From assembly GCA_037127255.1 (NCBI GenBank), contig JBANSL010000014.1, positions 66,231,646 to 66,295,645 on the forward strand: a stretch of 64,000 nt of DNA, read 5' to 3'. This document shows, piece after piece, positions 22,171 through 33,119 of this stretch. The notes below the pieces were generated by a model. The model worked only from the letters and a program-made list of their open reading frames with translations, did no database searches and was not told the DNA's origin. The stretch is from Persicaria tinctoria (lineage: Eukaryota; Streptophyta; Magnoliopsida; Caryophyllales; Polygonaceae). How positions within the stretch are numbered: position 1 is the first letter of the stretch; every line of letters begins with the position of its first letter. A program made the translations under genes and the position numbers.

Positions 22171-23061
22171 TCATGTTACATCGCAGTGCTTTCCGGTGGC
22201 CACGGTGCCTCCGTAAATCTGGTCCCATGCATCTACAATGTCCGGAGGAACGCACTTGTTCTTCAGTTTGCCAAAGTCTGCCTTCTCCTGCAACATCAGT
22301 CCAACCGAAGAAGCGTTAGAGGTCGCGAAAAGCTTCTGCAACTCATCACATGTAGCTCAATATGACACAAATCATCCACAGATATGCCTATAACATCAAC
22401 AATCACCCACAAATCACCCACAAAGATTCATACAACTTCAAATATCAGCCAACAATCACCCTCAACTCACCCACAAAGATTCATATAACTTCTAATATCA
22501 GCAACAAATCACCAACAAATGAAACAGAAAGGTTCATATAACTACAACATTCACCCACAAATCACCCACAAAGACCAAAGTAAGACCAAAGTAATGGTAG
22601 TCTCTAAGTGAACAGAGTTTACTCCCTATATCTGACAACAAAGACCAAAATGGTACAAATGATAATCGTAATGATAAGACAACAACTGAAACGTCTTGCA
22701 GACGATGGCGTACCTGACATTTCCGCTCCCACCACTCATCGGTGGCCATTATGCACCCTTTTTCGTAGTCCCACCCCAATCCGGTCTCGCCGTGCATCAA
22801 CTCTTTCCAAGCCTTCCACCTCTCCTTCATTGTCGCGTGCTTGTTCTTAAGGGTGTTGTTACCACACTTCAGCCCTGTCTCCTCCTCGAACTGTGTCGTT
22901 AAAACCACCCAACTGAACCCCTGATCGCGGCCATATTTACGCTGATACCCAATAAGCAGTTCCAAATATTGTTTCATTAGCGTCGGAGTCCACTGAAAAG
23001 GTGTTTCTTTCGATGCCTTGGGTTTCTTTCCCTTGTCAGGAACCGGGGGCTTGCTAGCGGA
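22171..23061 (-). CDS. Myb/SANT-like domain protein, transposon ORF1 type
   Basis: Two exons on the minus strand, 23061-22714 (116 codons) and 22287-22171 (38 codons plus stop), are joined by a 426-base GT..AG intron with matching phase. The first encodes a complete Myb/SANT-like DNA-binding domain: FQWTPTLMKQYLELLIGYQ, then TGLKCGNNTLKNKH, ERWKAWKELMHGETGLGWDY and MATDEWWE. The second encodes a short tail (DIVDAWDQIYGGTVATGKH). Such domains occur in ORF1 proteins of PIF/Harbinger elements and in related host proteins, where they bind transposon ends or partner with the transposase. The domain's first Trp lies upstream of the first in-frame ATG (22975-22977), and TGA at 23062 blocks the frame, so an upstream exon or a lost start is implied. 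Confidence 0.75.
22360..22600. repeat. Tandem CACCCACAAA-type repeats in the Myb/SANT gene intron
   Basis: The phrases ATCACCCACAAA, AGATTCATA and AACTTCAAATATCAG recur about every 60-70 bases within the intron. Confidence 0.75.
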
Positions 23062-23599
23062 TCACATGTTACCAATTCGTCCTCAACTACTCGACCCCAA
23101 GGACAACAACACATGCAAACAGATTCAACCATCAGGAGGCGACGACGACATTAATTTCCGATTGTTGGGGGTTCCTCCAAATTCGACCGTTTCTCACCGT
23201 CACAAGCTAACTTGATAGGGTTCAATCGGGTCGGGAACCCACTAATCGAAAACCCTAACCACTAGGGTGCCCTATTACGTCGCTATGTGAAAATTCCCAA
23301 TTCACCATACTATTCTAGACTCAAATCCCTAAATTGGCGATTACAAATCTAAAATTCCAATTCGATTTTTCGTTATTCAAGGAACAATCAAAGTAATCAA
23401 CATGGTCACACCAACGGTGGTCGAAATTTGTTGAAAACCCACACAATTGAAAGGACGACCATACCTGGGAAACTCCGACGAGCGCAGCGGGTCGGGCTCT
23501 TCACGGAGTGAGCAGCGGTGGGTACTTGTCCTCCTAAATCGCCGGGCTCCTGGTGTTTGTGAGGCCGCCGAAGGGGGTAATCCTAACATCTACTGTAGT

Positions 23600-24190
23600 T
23601 TCCTGTCTCTTAAGAGCTTAAAGAGTCAGAGTTACAAACCTATAGGAAAGATCCTGTTCAAGCAAGGTCGTATACCTTCTTCCCTTCCATAACATTATAA
23701 ACTGTTAGTTTACTTATTACAAAAATCAATGTGGGAAACTGAAATTAGATTGCTAGTTGAGACTCCGTTGGTATATGCGTTCGATCACAATACCACATGT
23801 ATATATGTTAATTAATTGCAACTGAGACCAATTCAATGATCATGTTAAACCGGATTGCAATCTCCCCATCATAGAGATCGGGTCTTGGTGACCATGTTCA
23901 TACCCTAAATGTGGCTATAAAGATTCATCCACCGGGTTATTTGGAGATCGAGCTCGGATATATCATATTGAGTTGCCTTGTGAACTTGCGAATTGACTCT
24001 TTGGAACAACAATTGCCTAATAGGATGCTATTGCTCTGGATGTGGAAGCATTTCATCCGAAACAAAATCATTCAATGGGTACCTGATAGTATGAGACACC
24101 GCGCCGTGGGCTTCAATGATAAAGGGTCTAGAAACTGAAACTCATTTTGAACAAAGAAACAACACAACCGAAGGCTGCAAACAAACTCTT
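23600..24190 (+). repeat. Right half of the interrupted duplicated segment
   Basis: Bases 23605-23936 match 9870-10190 and 24165-24190 match 10190-10215. Between them (23937-24164) this copy has about 228 bases that the other copy lacks. That extra piece is unrecognised. Confidence 0.85.
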
Positions 24191-24541
24191 TCATGCTCAC
24201 TGAAAGCATAAATTATAATCTTATGTTACAGCTTACAGAAGGCAGGGAGCTGGATAGGATACATCTCGACTCCCCGTAACTTGCCCTAGGTGGGATGTTG
24301 ATGTATGCTACAGCTTACAAATCAGCACATATGGAGAGCATTAGTCAATGAATCTCGTTCATTAATCAACTGAAATTGAGCATTCTAGAATCACAGCCAA
24401 ACTCTTGAAATAACTCTGCTTTGACGTATCCCGCAAGGCTTGAAGTGAGAAATCGGTTTAAAAGGTCAAAAAGTACCTAAGATGGATAATAAGTGGCTCT
24501 GTTCTACCCAAAAGATGATGCCTCAGGTTGATGATGAAAAC

Positions 24542-27500
24542 CTAACTTTGAGAAAGTTCTTTGCCGCGCTTGCCAGCTGCCACCACAGCATTCATCAGAG
24601 TGCCACGAAATCCGCCCTTCTCCAGCTCGTGTATGCCAGCTATGGTTGTCCCGCCTGGGGATGCCACATCATCTTTGAGCTGACCTGGATGCTTCCCTGT
24701 GTTGACAACCATTGATGCTGCTCCCAGAACCTGTTCCAAGTTGATACTCACTACTTATCGGTACACGGATCTAGAACTGAAGTGGAACAAAGAATTGCCG
24801 AGGAAGAGAATGTTAAACTCACAGTTTGGGAAGCTAAACCCAGAGCTAGGTCTCGCGGTAGACCAGCAGCAACTCCTCCATCAGCTAATGCTTCTATTGC
24901 CAAGAACACGTATGCCGGTCCACTGCCACTGATCATTTCAAATACAATAGATAGAGTTTTAGTTAGGTGATCTATGGCATTTATTGGATCATATGCTCGG
25001 ATAAAGATATCTTGAGACCGTGGTCCATCAACATGTGAAGATGGAACAACATACCTAAGGCCTGTGATGGCATCAAACAATTTCTCATCGGCTTTCCAGA
25101 CCTTTCCAACAGCGCCAAATAAATTGGATATTATCTCTCCGTCTCCTTCAGTTGCTGTTCCTCCTAGAGTAATCACTATTATACAAAGAGAAGAAGGATA
25201 GAGACTGAGATGGACAGATAGATCAAGCCCCAAGAACAGAAAGAGAAGTTTCAATTTTCGAAGTGCAAGTGTATTTGCGAAAGTACAAGCACCATTGGAG
25301 GAGCTCCCCAAGCAAATGAGAAAACCATACAGCATAAAAGCATCATAAAACATTCAGTTGCACATACAATTCCAATATTAAGAATGGATTGCATTGCGTC
25401 ATTACAAATGTATGATACCCTAGAACAAGATAGAATCAGGTGTAATTGTAAAGTCAAACAGCAAGATTCTGTTACTGAACATGATATAGATACCAGGATT
25501 AGAAGCTACATTACCTGAAGCTGCCTGGCCAACTGCAGCTGGAGTGTTGGGCATCACCCTAATAAAACGGCTGTTTCCAGCCCATTCCTGCACGGGATAT
25601 GAAACACCATCAATATTTCTGCATATCACTAGTGAAACTCTAAGCAAACACACTGAAAAGCAGCAAGCTGTATCAAGAAGGCTGATGACACGAATAGGAG
25701 GCGAAACTACATTCATAGCACGTTATCGGGTTACTTCTTATTCAGCTCATCCCTTTTTTTTTTTTTTATAGATTGCACAGTTCAAGTATTAATCGAGCAC
25801 TTTATCATGGCACAAAAGAGACTAGCTAAGCTCACCTGCAAATCTTTCAATTTAGTTCCTGCAACAACTGACACCAAGAGCTTCTTTGAAAGTTTCGGCT
25901 TCAACTGTAAAACGACATCTTTAACTGCAATAACGAAACGCCCAAAACGCACATAAGCAGCTGTTATAAACATATACAGGATGTTTCTAAAGCAGCTGTT
26001 GTATATATTATACATAAAACCTGAACTACTGTTACTTGAAGATGCATACCAATTTGGGGTTTTACAGAGAAGACAACCACGTCAGAATCTTCAACAACCT
26101 ATTGAAAGGTGAAGAGAATATAGATCAGTACAAAATGCCAACAGGAAATGAAATTCAGATAGCTTTGTTCAGTTATGGAGGGCGTGTAAAGACAATAATC
26201 CACTGCAGTTACAGTGCATCACTTTGAACTTAACGACAGTCATGGGTTGACTGAAGCTCTGAAGAGAGAGTCAAAGTCAACAGGTGAGCTGGCATCTAAT
26301 CCGACGTGGCTATCCTTCATTAGGGACGAAGAGTCGGCAACTACACGCAACTGATTCATAGCAAACTCTTGTTGATCAATTGCGAGCGTGCCACTGATGG
26401 GTAAATCAAGTTGGATGAGTAAGTTAGTATAAATAGAGATCAGGGTCAGGGTGTTAGCCCAACTTACTTTTTCCTGTCACTGTATTACACCAGAAGGAAC
26501 AACTCCTTCCCATGGAGTTCTTCTTCTTCCTGTGTAATTTCTGAAATCAGTGAATGGAATAGCTTGTCTTGGTCTCAAATTTCTTCCTCGTCTTCAATTC
26601 AATCTTACTGTGTGGAAATTCTACATGGTATCAGAGCATTTTTTTTTTAGATTTCCACAAAATTTCCTCTGGTTTTCTTCGTTTTGGTTCTCCAAAATTT
26701 TCCTCGAATCTATGGAGCAAGTTCCAATGAGATTGAGTGCGGAGTTGTTCGGAATGGATCCACTGACACTTAGCAATTCCGACAATCCTGGAATGAGTCT
26801 CACGAATGTGCAATTCGATGGGATGAATTTCCTAAGGTGGAGTCGCCAGATCAAGATCGCGCTAGGAGCGAAGATGAAGTTAGGCTTCATCGACGGGATT
26901 CTGACTTGTCTGATCGAGTCCGATCCAGACTTTCCGAGGTGGCTACGGTGCGATAACATGGTTACGAGCTGGATCCTTAATTCCATGACTCATGAGCTGT
27001 CAGGCGCGTTCCTCTATGTGAGATCGGCGAGAGATTTATGGCTCGAAATCACGGAAAGTTGCCCCTTTGATTTTTCAATTACAGCAAGAAATAGGTCAGA
27101 TCAGGCATGGAAATTTATCTGTCGCTGCTAACTTTGTTCAATTCAAGAAGTGTTGGGATGAACTAGACAGCATCTTTGGTTTGCCTGTGTGTACTTGCGG
27201 AAAATTAGAGTGTTCTTGCACTATACTGCTGAAACTGATTGAACGAGAGAATCAAACTAGGTTGATGCAATTCTTAATGAACCTGAATCCTGAGTATGAT
27301 ACGGTTCGGAGTCAGATTCTTAGCATGGATCCGGTGCCGAATGTTAACCGAGCTTATCACCTAGTACAGCAAATTGAAAAACAGAAACAGATTAATGGAA
27401 AATTTCTTGAATCTGCTGCATTCATGACTAAGCAAGTTTCTGATGGTGGAAAAAAGGAGTCTAAAAGAAGCAGGTCTGGGATCAAGAAACATTGTGATCA

Positions 27501-28632
27501 CTGTAATGATGATGGACATACAATTGATCAATGTTTTAAGATCATAGGCTATCCGGATTGGTATAAAGGCAAGAAAAATGAGAAAAATGCTAAGATGGCT
27601 GCTCAAGTTTCTGTGAATGACATCTGATGCAGGATTCGCCGCTTTCTGGGGAAGGTACTCAACCAGCTCAGTTCAGTCCAGGGATGACAAAGGCTTTCAA
27701 AGGCTATGCAGGATTGCAGGCTGCAGCACCAGCTATGCAGGCTTTCAAAGGCTATGCAGGCTTTCAAAGGAAAAGGGATTGATATTTCAGGTGTTAACAA
27801 AACAGGTTGCAGCACCAGCTATGCAGGTACTTCTATATGCTCTCCTCTTATTTTAGGATGCACAAGTAAGATGGCCAACTGCTCTGAAGGGTGGATCATA
27901 GATTCGGGGGCTTCTGATCATGTGTGTTGCAATGCTTCCTATTATGATGCATTACAACCTCTTGCTCAACCCCTTTATGTGACGCTGCCTGATGGAGTGA
28001 CTAAGATTGTTAAGAAAGTTGGTAATATTCTTCTTAATGGGAATATAATTCTCAAGGATGTGTTGTTAATGCCAGAGTTCAAACAGAATCTGATATCTGT
28101 GAACAAATTCGCCAGAACTGCGCACTTGGGATCTCATTTCTATGTTGCTCATTGTACCTTGCAGGAACTTTTGACTAACAAGGTTCTTGCCACTGGATTT
28201 GTGACGCATGGTTTGTATTGGATCATCAACAAGAACTATGAAACTAAGAGACAATACAGAATGTATTCATATTCCGTCCAGAAGAGATAATTAGGCACCA
28301 AAACAAAACCTAAAACAATCAATTGTGTAATCATCCATTTCACACTAGGGCAAGAAGAAATTCAATCGAATCAATAGGCTGATGAAAAAATGAATCTAAG
28401 ACGAGACCTGGAGATTGTGATCGAAGACGGTGACGCCGAAGGATTGAAAGGCGTTACGGCGTTGCGGGCCGAGATGAGCGGTGGAGAATCGGGAAGCGGG
28501 CAAGACGCCTGAGTCGACGACGCCTCTGGCAATGCTCTCGGCCAATTTGCCGGCGCCGATGAAGCCGAGCTTGAAGGTGTTGGCCGGAATTGGAGCTAGC
28601 GCCGCCATATCGTCAGTCGCGAAAATTGGCAT
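24542..28632 (-). CDS. P5CR: Pyrroline-5-carboxylate reductase, seven exons
   Basis: It catalyses the last step of proline synthesis, NAD(P)H-dependent reduction of pyrroline-5-carboxylate. Exons run on the minus strand: 28608-28408, 26098-26050, 25924-25836, 25587-25515, 25175-25055, 24928-24823 and 24730-24542. All have GT..AG junctions in phase and give 275 residues from the ATG at 28608. An upstream in-frame ATG at 28632 adds 8. The Rossmann motif [15 protein letters not shown] lies near residues 15-29 and [12 protein letters not shown] near 123-134. The family signature (SGSGPAYVF, then [14 protein letters not shown]) and the C-terminal [13 protein letters not shown] follow. The length matches plant P5CR proteins and no key motif is lost. 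Intron 1 (28407-26099, about 2.3 kb) contains an antisense Copia fragment. Confidence 0.96.
26626..26637 (+). promoter_or_regulatory. Primer-binding site, initiator tRNA-Met
   Basis: TGGTATCAGAGC directly follows the LTR end, as in most plant Copia elements. Confidence 0.88.
26712..27627 (+). pseudogene. Copia gag, frameshifted
   Basis: The first frame begins [18 protein letters not shown] and reads the usual gag start ([20 protein letters not shown], then [20 protein letters not shown]). It shifts frame near 27065, then continues through [20 protein letters not shown] to a zinc knuckle ([14 protein letters not shown], near 27493-27534), which keeps the C-C-H-C ligands. Confidence 0.85.
27640..27835 (+). 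repeat. Small tandem repeats inside the Copia gag-pol linker
   Basis: The phrases GGCTTTCAAAGGCTATGCAG and GCAGCACCAGCTATGCAG recur two or three times. Confidence 0.8.
27706..28290 (+). pseudogene. Copia protease region, truncated
   Basis: The frame contains the aspartic protease motif ([12 protein letters not shown], with DSG), then [28 protein letters not shown] and GLYWI. It ends before the integrase HLRLGH motif. The first part of the frame is repeat-derived. Confidence 0.85.
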
Positions 28633-28736
28633 CGAGATGGGTTTTAAGGGTGCGAAGAGCTCAATCGGAAGGGAAAGGAAAACCCCCTCCAGATTCCTTT
28701 GTGACGACTGACGATTTTGATAACAAAACAAAATTG

Positions 28737-28876
28737 GTTACCACCAACAAAAAAAAAAAAAAAATTACTCCCGACAACCAAGTTGAGATTTGTTTTGTGA
28801 CTACACTCCGTGTATAACAAGACTAGATAGATGATAATAACTTCATCTTAAAAACACAACCCCTAATCCCCTAATT
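28737..28876 (+). repeat. Direct repeat flanking the 28877-30444 element, left
   Basis: Diverged match to 30442-30550: GGTTA.CA, TGAGATT.GTTTTGTGAC, ACTAGATAGAT and CTTCAT occur in the same order. It is much longer than a normal target duplication. Confidence 0.65.
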
Positions 28877-30444
28877 CCACCACAGAAGATTTGAAGTGGG
28901 CACTCAAAAAGGTTTTTTGCTTCCGTGCCCTGAAAATGAAAGTGTAAATGAACAGTTAATTTATGTCTTCCGTTTTTAAAATACGGGAGTACAACTTTTA
29001 GTTTTGCCTTCCGTTTTTAAAAAAGGGAGCTATAAAACTGGGTTGTACTCTCGTATTTAAAAAACGGAAGTACAATTTTAATTACATCTCCCCTCTTTCA
29101 AACACGGGAGTACAACTATTTTATAACTCCCGTTTTCTAAATATGATAGTACAATTTTTAAAGTATTTTGAAAAAACACAAACGAGTTTGATTTTAACTT
29201 ATTTTTTTTAAAAAAAATTAGAAACACACATAACTTTAATAAATAAATTGTAACGGTTACCAACGTCTTGCGCGTTTTGTTAATAAATTATATTTTAGTA
29301 TATCATATAAGAGTAAGTACTCTTCTTAACATACTGTTTAATATTTTTCACTTATTTATCCAATAAAGAGTAAATAACCAAATTTATTGCATAAGTTACG
29401 TTTTGATATCCTTTAATATAATGGTTTATAAATATTTGATTTTTTTATAAAAATTTGTTAATATATTTAATAAAAAATCAAATAATAATATAAAATAAAT
29501 AATAACTAAAATATAATAAAATCCTTAAAATTCAATTAGTTATATTTTGATAATGATTTATGATACTTTACAATAGCATATAAATTGATCCGAACAAACT
29601 CAACCCAAATTATGTTAAACTTGTATAAAAGTATATGTGAGATAAACCGATATATTCTCAAACAATTAACTTAAACAGAACATAAAAACTAAATAATTTA
29701 GGGGGCGTATAAAATAATGGGGATTCAATTTTGCTCACTAACTTAAAAGTCATGGTACAGAGGGAAAAAAAAACCAATCAAAACTTTAATTTTAAGTGAA
29801 ATTCAAAAGTTATCGTTGAATGCAAAAGAAAGGTTTATTGGCTTTTTGCGAACCAACATTCAAAACTTTTGAACCATATTTATATCATTAAACTCAACGA
29901 TCAACAATACTGATGTGTATGACCTCGATAGAAGAAATGATTTCCCGTGTTAAATTTCACGAATTGAATCAATATTATCATTAAATTTCACGAATTGAAA
30001 ACAATTGAAATAATTGAATATTATTATTGACTCCTTCGTTATCATTGGATGCGTGGTTTGACATTCTTTTACTCAATTCGGCGCAACTAGGGCAAATACC
30101 GGTTATGACTAGTATATTCGTTTTATTAAGAAGAAAATCATACCCTTTTTTTGACCCGAAAAACAAAATTAAACATACCTTCCGTTTTCTAAATGCGGAA
30201 GGCAAACAGCTATTTTGTACTTCCGTATTTAAAAAACGGAAGGCAAAAAACAGCTTTTCTCTCTCGTGTTTTAAAAACGGAAGGTATAAAGTTGATTTGA
30301 CCTTTCGTTTTCAAACACGAATGGAGTATAATATTTTCCAAAAACTAAAAAAAATAAAATAATTAATATAGCACAAATTCCGTTTCTATAACACGGAAGT
30401 ATATTTTGTTTTTGGGTGTCCCCACCAAGTTTTTTGTGGTGTGG
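28877..30444. mobile_element. Non-autonomous DNA element with imperfect terminal inverted repeats and subterminal palindromes
   Basis: The left end (CCACCACAGAAG) and the reverse complement of the right end (CCACACCACAAA) continue as imperfect inverted repeats for about 50 bases, up to CTTCCGTG on both sides. Just inside each end are clusters of short palindromic units of the type TTCCGTTTTTAAAAACGGAA (28908-29165 and 30170-30402). The centre is AT-rich with no gene. TAA is adjacent to both ends. The superfamily is undetermined. Confidence 0.65.
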
Positions 30445-30550
30445 TTAACAACCCCTTAAAAATGGGTGAGATTAGTTTTGTGACAACTTAATTACTTGTA
30501 CTTTATAACTAGACTAGATAGATAGATATACTGACTTCATATGTAATCAT
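30442..30550 (+). repeat. Direct repeat flanking the 28877-30444 element, right
   Basis: This is the partner of 28737-28876. Confidence 0.65.
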
Positions 30551-30629
30551 AATTAATTATTTATACTAATAAGGAAAAATGACTAAAAATAATACGTGAA
30601 CCAAAAATAATACTCCATCCTTGAATTTG

Positions 30630-30715
30630 TAAATAAAGAGCGGCCATATCCGGGGTTCGAACTGGGGACCTTTGGGTACTACCCGCAAGTCCTTTCCAGT
30701 GAGCCATTCCGGAAT
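30630..30715 (-). mobile_element. tRNA-derived (SINE-like) piece
   Basis: The minus strand reads a box-A-like GGCTCACTGG and a box-B-like AGTTCGAACCCC about 40 bases apart, as in tRNA-derived SINEs. The acceptor arm of a real tRNA gene is not formed. Confidence 0.5.
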
Positions 30716-30728
30716 GGTTTAAATAATA

Positions 30729-30976
30729 CTCCATTCGTTTACATTTAATTGTCATTTTACTATTAAGACACGTTTTTTTAAGGTAATAAAAACTATATAA
30801 AATATTTATTTTTTTAATATATTTTTTTAATATATTTTTTTAACAATATCATACTTATTAGTAAAAAATACGAGATTATTAAAAAAAAATTAAAATTTTT
30901 ATATTTTATATAGTTTTTATCATCATAAGAAAACGTGCGTGAATAATAAACGACAAATAAAAGTAAATGGGGGGAG
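30729..30976. mobile_element. Stowaway MITE, 248 bp
   Basis: The inverted ends are CTCCATTCGTTTACATTTAA and, from the other side, CTCCCCCCATTTACTTTTAT. TA flanks both sides (30727-30728 and 30977-30978). The interior is AT-rich and can fold back. These are the hallmarks of Tc1/mariner-type Stowaway elements. Confidence 0.88.
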
Positions 30977-31400
30977 TACGAATTTTCAAAATCACAAATT
31001 CGTATATAAACTATATCATATTAAACTAATATTAATACGATGTCCGTAATTTACAAATAAAAAATTGTTTTGCACTCAAAATGTGATAAATGAGAAACTT
31101 TGGAATCTAATTGTAAAATCTGAAATTAACATTATCAGTGCAACTTGCACGCCACCAAGGAGAATGAGTGTGTTCTCCGTTAGAGAACCGACTAGGTCAG
31201 ACCGAGGGCGACACCACCAGGGTCAACCATGGACGGGCAACGACGAGCGGTCGATCCCGATGGGGTAGCAGGAAAAGGATCCCGAGCGTGAACAACTAGC
31301 GATTAGATTCAAACCCCGACAGCACGTGGCAACGGACAGTCACTGGACTCCATGTCGACGCAACTGGAAGCGTCGGCGCCATCGACAAGGCCAGACAAAA

Positions 31401-31615
31401 TGAAGGATTGGTAAGTTGTAACAGAAAACCGGTGAAGAACACTCCAGATTGAGAGGGAAGAAAGAGAGCGAGAGGAAGGAGAGGGAAATCTGAATGTTTC
31501 ATTCATTGTGTAAAATCGTCTATACAAGAGACTATTTGTACATATGAAATGGGCTAGCCCGCAACAACCAAATCAAAGCCCACAACCGAATAGGCCCAAT
31601 CTCTGTACAAACTCA
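31401..31615 (-). repeat. Copia 3' LTR (minus orientation)
   Basis: This is the left LTR on the plus strand. The adjacent CCCCCCTC (31622-31629) is the polypurine tract read on the other strand. Confidence 0.92.
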
Positions 31616-31625
31616 ATATCCCCCC

Positions 31626-33119
31626 TCAAGATCGGGCTGGGGAATCTACCAGACCAATCTTGTGAAGAAGAGGAACCAGTTTAATGCCTGCAACATTCTT
31701 TGTGAGGAAATCCGCTAGTTGAGACCGAGTAGAGATGTGGGACAAAGAAATCAAACCTTCCAGAAACTTCTCATGAGCCAAGTGACAGTCTAATTCGATA
31801 TGCTTCGTGCGTTCGTCAAAAACGGGGTTCCGAGTGATATAGACGACGGCCTGATTGTTGCACCGGACAGGGATCGGAGCAATGTGAGGAACCCCAAGCT
31901 CAACCAACAACCGAAAAAGCCAAGAAATCTCTGTACAAACTCGACGAATAGACCTATACTCAGCTTCGGCCGAAGACAAGGAAACAAACACCTGTTTCTT
32001 TGATTTCCAGGACAACAAACTAGATCCCAGAAATACCAAGTACCCACTAATTGATCGGCGGGAAAACGGACAACTCACCCAGTCGACGTCACAGAAAGCT
32101 TGTAATAAAAAATCAAGAGACTCTGTAAACAAGAGGCCCTTAGAACATGTCCCTTTCAAATATTGAAGGACATGTACAATAGCAGCAAGGTAGGTGTCCC
32201 GGGGTGCTTGTAAAAATTGGCTGAGAAGTTGAACGGAGAAAGCCAAATCAGGTCTCGTATGCACCAAAAAATTCAACTTCCCGACTAGTCGCCTATAGAC
32301 AGTAGGATCATCAATCAAATTACCATCGGTAGGTGACAACCGGAGTTGAGGATCAAGGGGACTGGCAACTGCTACTGCAGAGCAAGGAAATCCACGCAAC
32401 AAATCACCAACAAAGCGACGTTGAGTAAGTACAAGACCACCATCTGTCCGAAGAAACTCAATTCCCAGGAAGAAATTCAGATCACCCAGATCCTTGATTC
32501 GAAATTCGTTGTTCAAAAACTCTTTGACAGCCAACATCTCAGAAAAATAACTGCTAGTCAGAAGGAGATCGTCGAGATAAACTCCAATGAAGACATCTGC
32601 AAAAGATTGACGTCTATAAAATAAAGAGTAATCGTTTTTCGATTGTGTATAGCCCCGTGCCTTCAAGGACACAGAAAGCCTGGCATGCCATTGCCGGGAG
32701 GCTTGCTTCAGACCATACAAGGAGCGTTGCAACCGACAAGCCATGTTTGAACCCTGCACTGTCAATCCAAGGGGAAACTTCATATAGACCTCTTCGTCTA
32801 ATTGACCGTGCAAGAAGGCGTTATTCATGTCCAGTTGCAGAATTCTCCACTTCCTTTTGAGAGCTATGGCAATCAAGGCACGCACAGTCGTCATCTTGAC
32901 GACAAGGGAAAAGGTTTATGTGTAATCTACTCCCTTCTTTTGAGTGTAACCTTTAACCATCAAGCGAGCTTTGTATCGTTCTAAGCTTCCATCAGCACGT
33001 CTCTTTACTTTGTATACCCATCTACAACCAATAACCTTCTTCCCTTTCGGCAAAGAAACAATGGACCAAGTCTGATTGGCATCCAGGGTCGGTCCGTTAT
33101 ATTTTGAGGCCCTGTGCAA
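31626..33119 (-). pseudogene. Copia reverse transcriptase and RNase H
   Basis: The frame from 33119 reads DANQTWSIVSLPKGKKVIGC, WVYKVKRRADGSLERYKARL and GVDYT, then a stop (TAA, 32916-32918). The longer frame 32894-31626 (422 codons) continues with [39 protein letters not shown] (the YVDD motif with Leu), FFLGIEFLRTDGG, RNase H (FCDVDWVSCP, SAEAEYRSI) and NPVFDERTKHIELDCHLAHE. It is nearly intact apart from the stop and the hAT insertion just upstream. Confidence 0.93.

Larger units (their letters stand above)
18587..23600. mobile_element. About 5-kb insertion, PIF/Harbinger-like, carrying two genes
   Basis: The boundaries come from comparing the uninterrupted repeat at 9560-10240 with its split copy. 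The left end follows TTA, the target of PIF/Harbinger elements, and begins GCGCATGTTCGGCAGG. The right end is less sharp, near 23593-23600. Its reverse complement (GTAGATGTTAGG) matches the left end at about 8 of 12 positions. Inside are a convergent pair: a coiled-coil gene (+) and a Myb/SANT-like gene (-). The latter is the ORF1 type of PIF/Harbinger elements. I find no DDE transposase, so it would be non-autonomous. The superfamily is inferred. Confidence 0.6.
26240..28290 (+). mobile_element. 5' half of a Copia element inside P5CR intron 1
   Basis: It has a promoter-like LTR region (TATAAATAG near 26431), an LTR end at about 26625, a primer-binding site, gag and protease. It then stops before integrase near 28290. 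No second LTR was found, so the element is truncated, and its left LTR boundary cannot be fixed. It lies opposite to P5CR transcription. Confidence 0.85.

Noticed and set aside
22534..22713. Extension of the Myb/SANT frame past CQ into the intron
   Set aside because: The consensus donor CAG|GTACGC, loss of family similarity after WWERKCQ, and an in-phase downstream exon all support splicing here.
30630..30715. tRNA gene on the minus strand
   Set aside because: Box A and box B are present, but I cannot pair an acceptor stem, and similar modules recur as SINE-like pieces.
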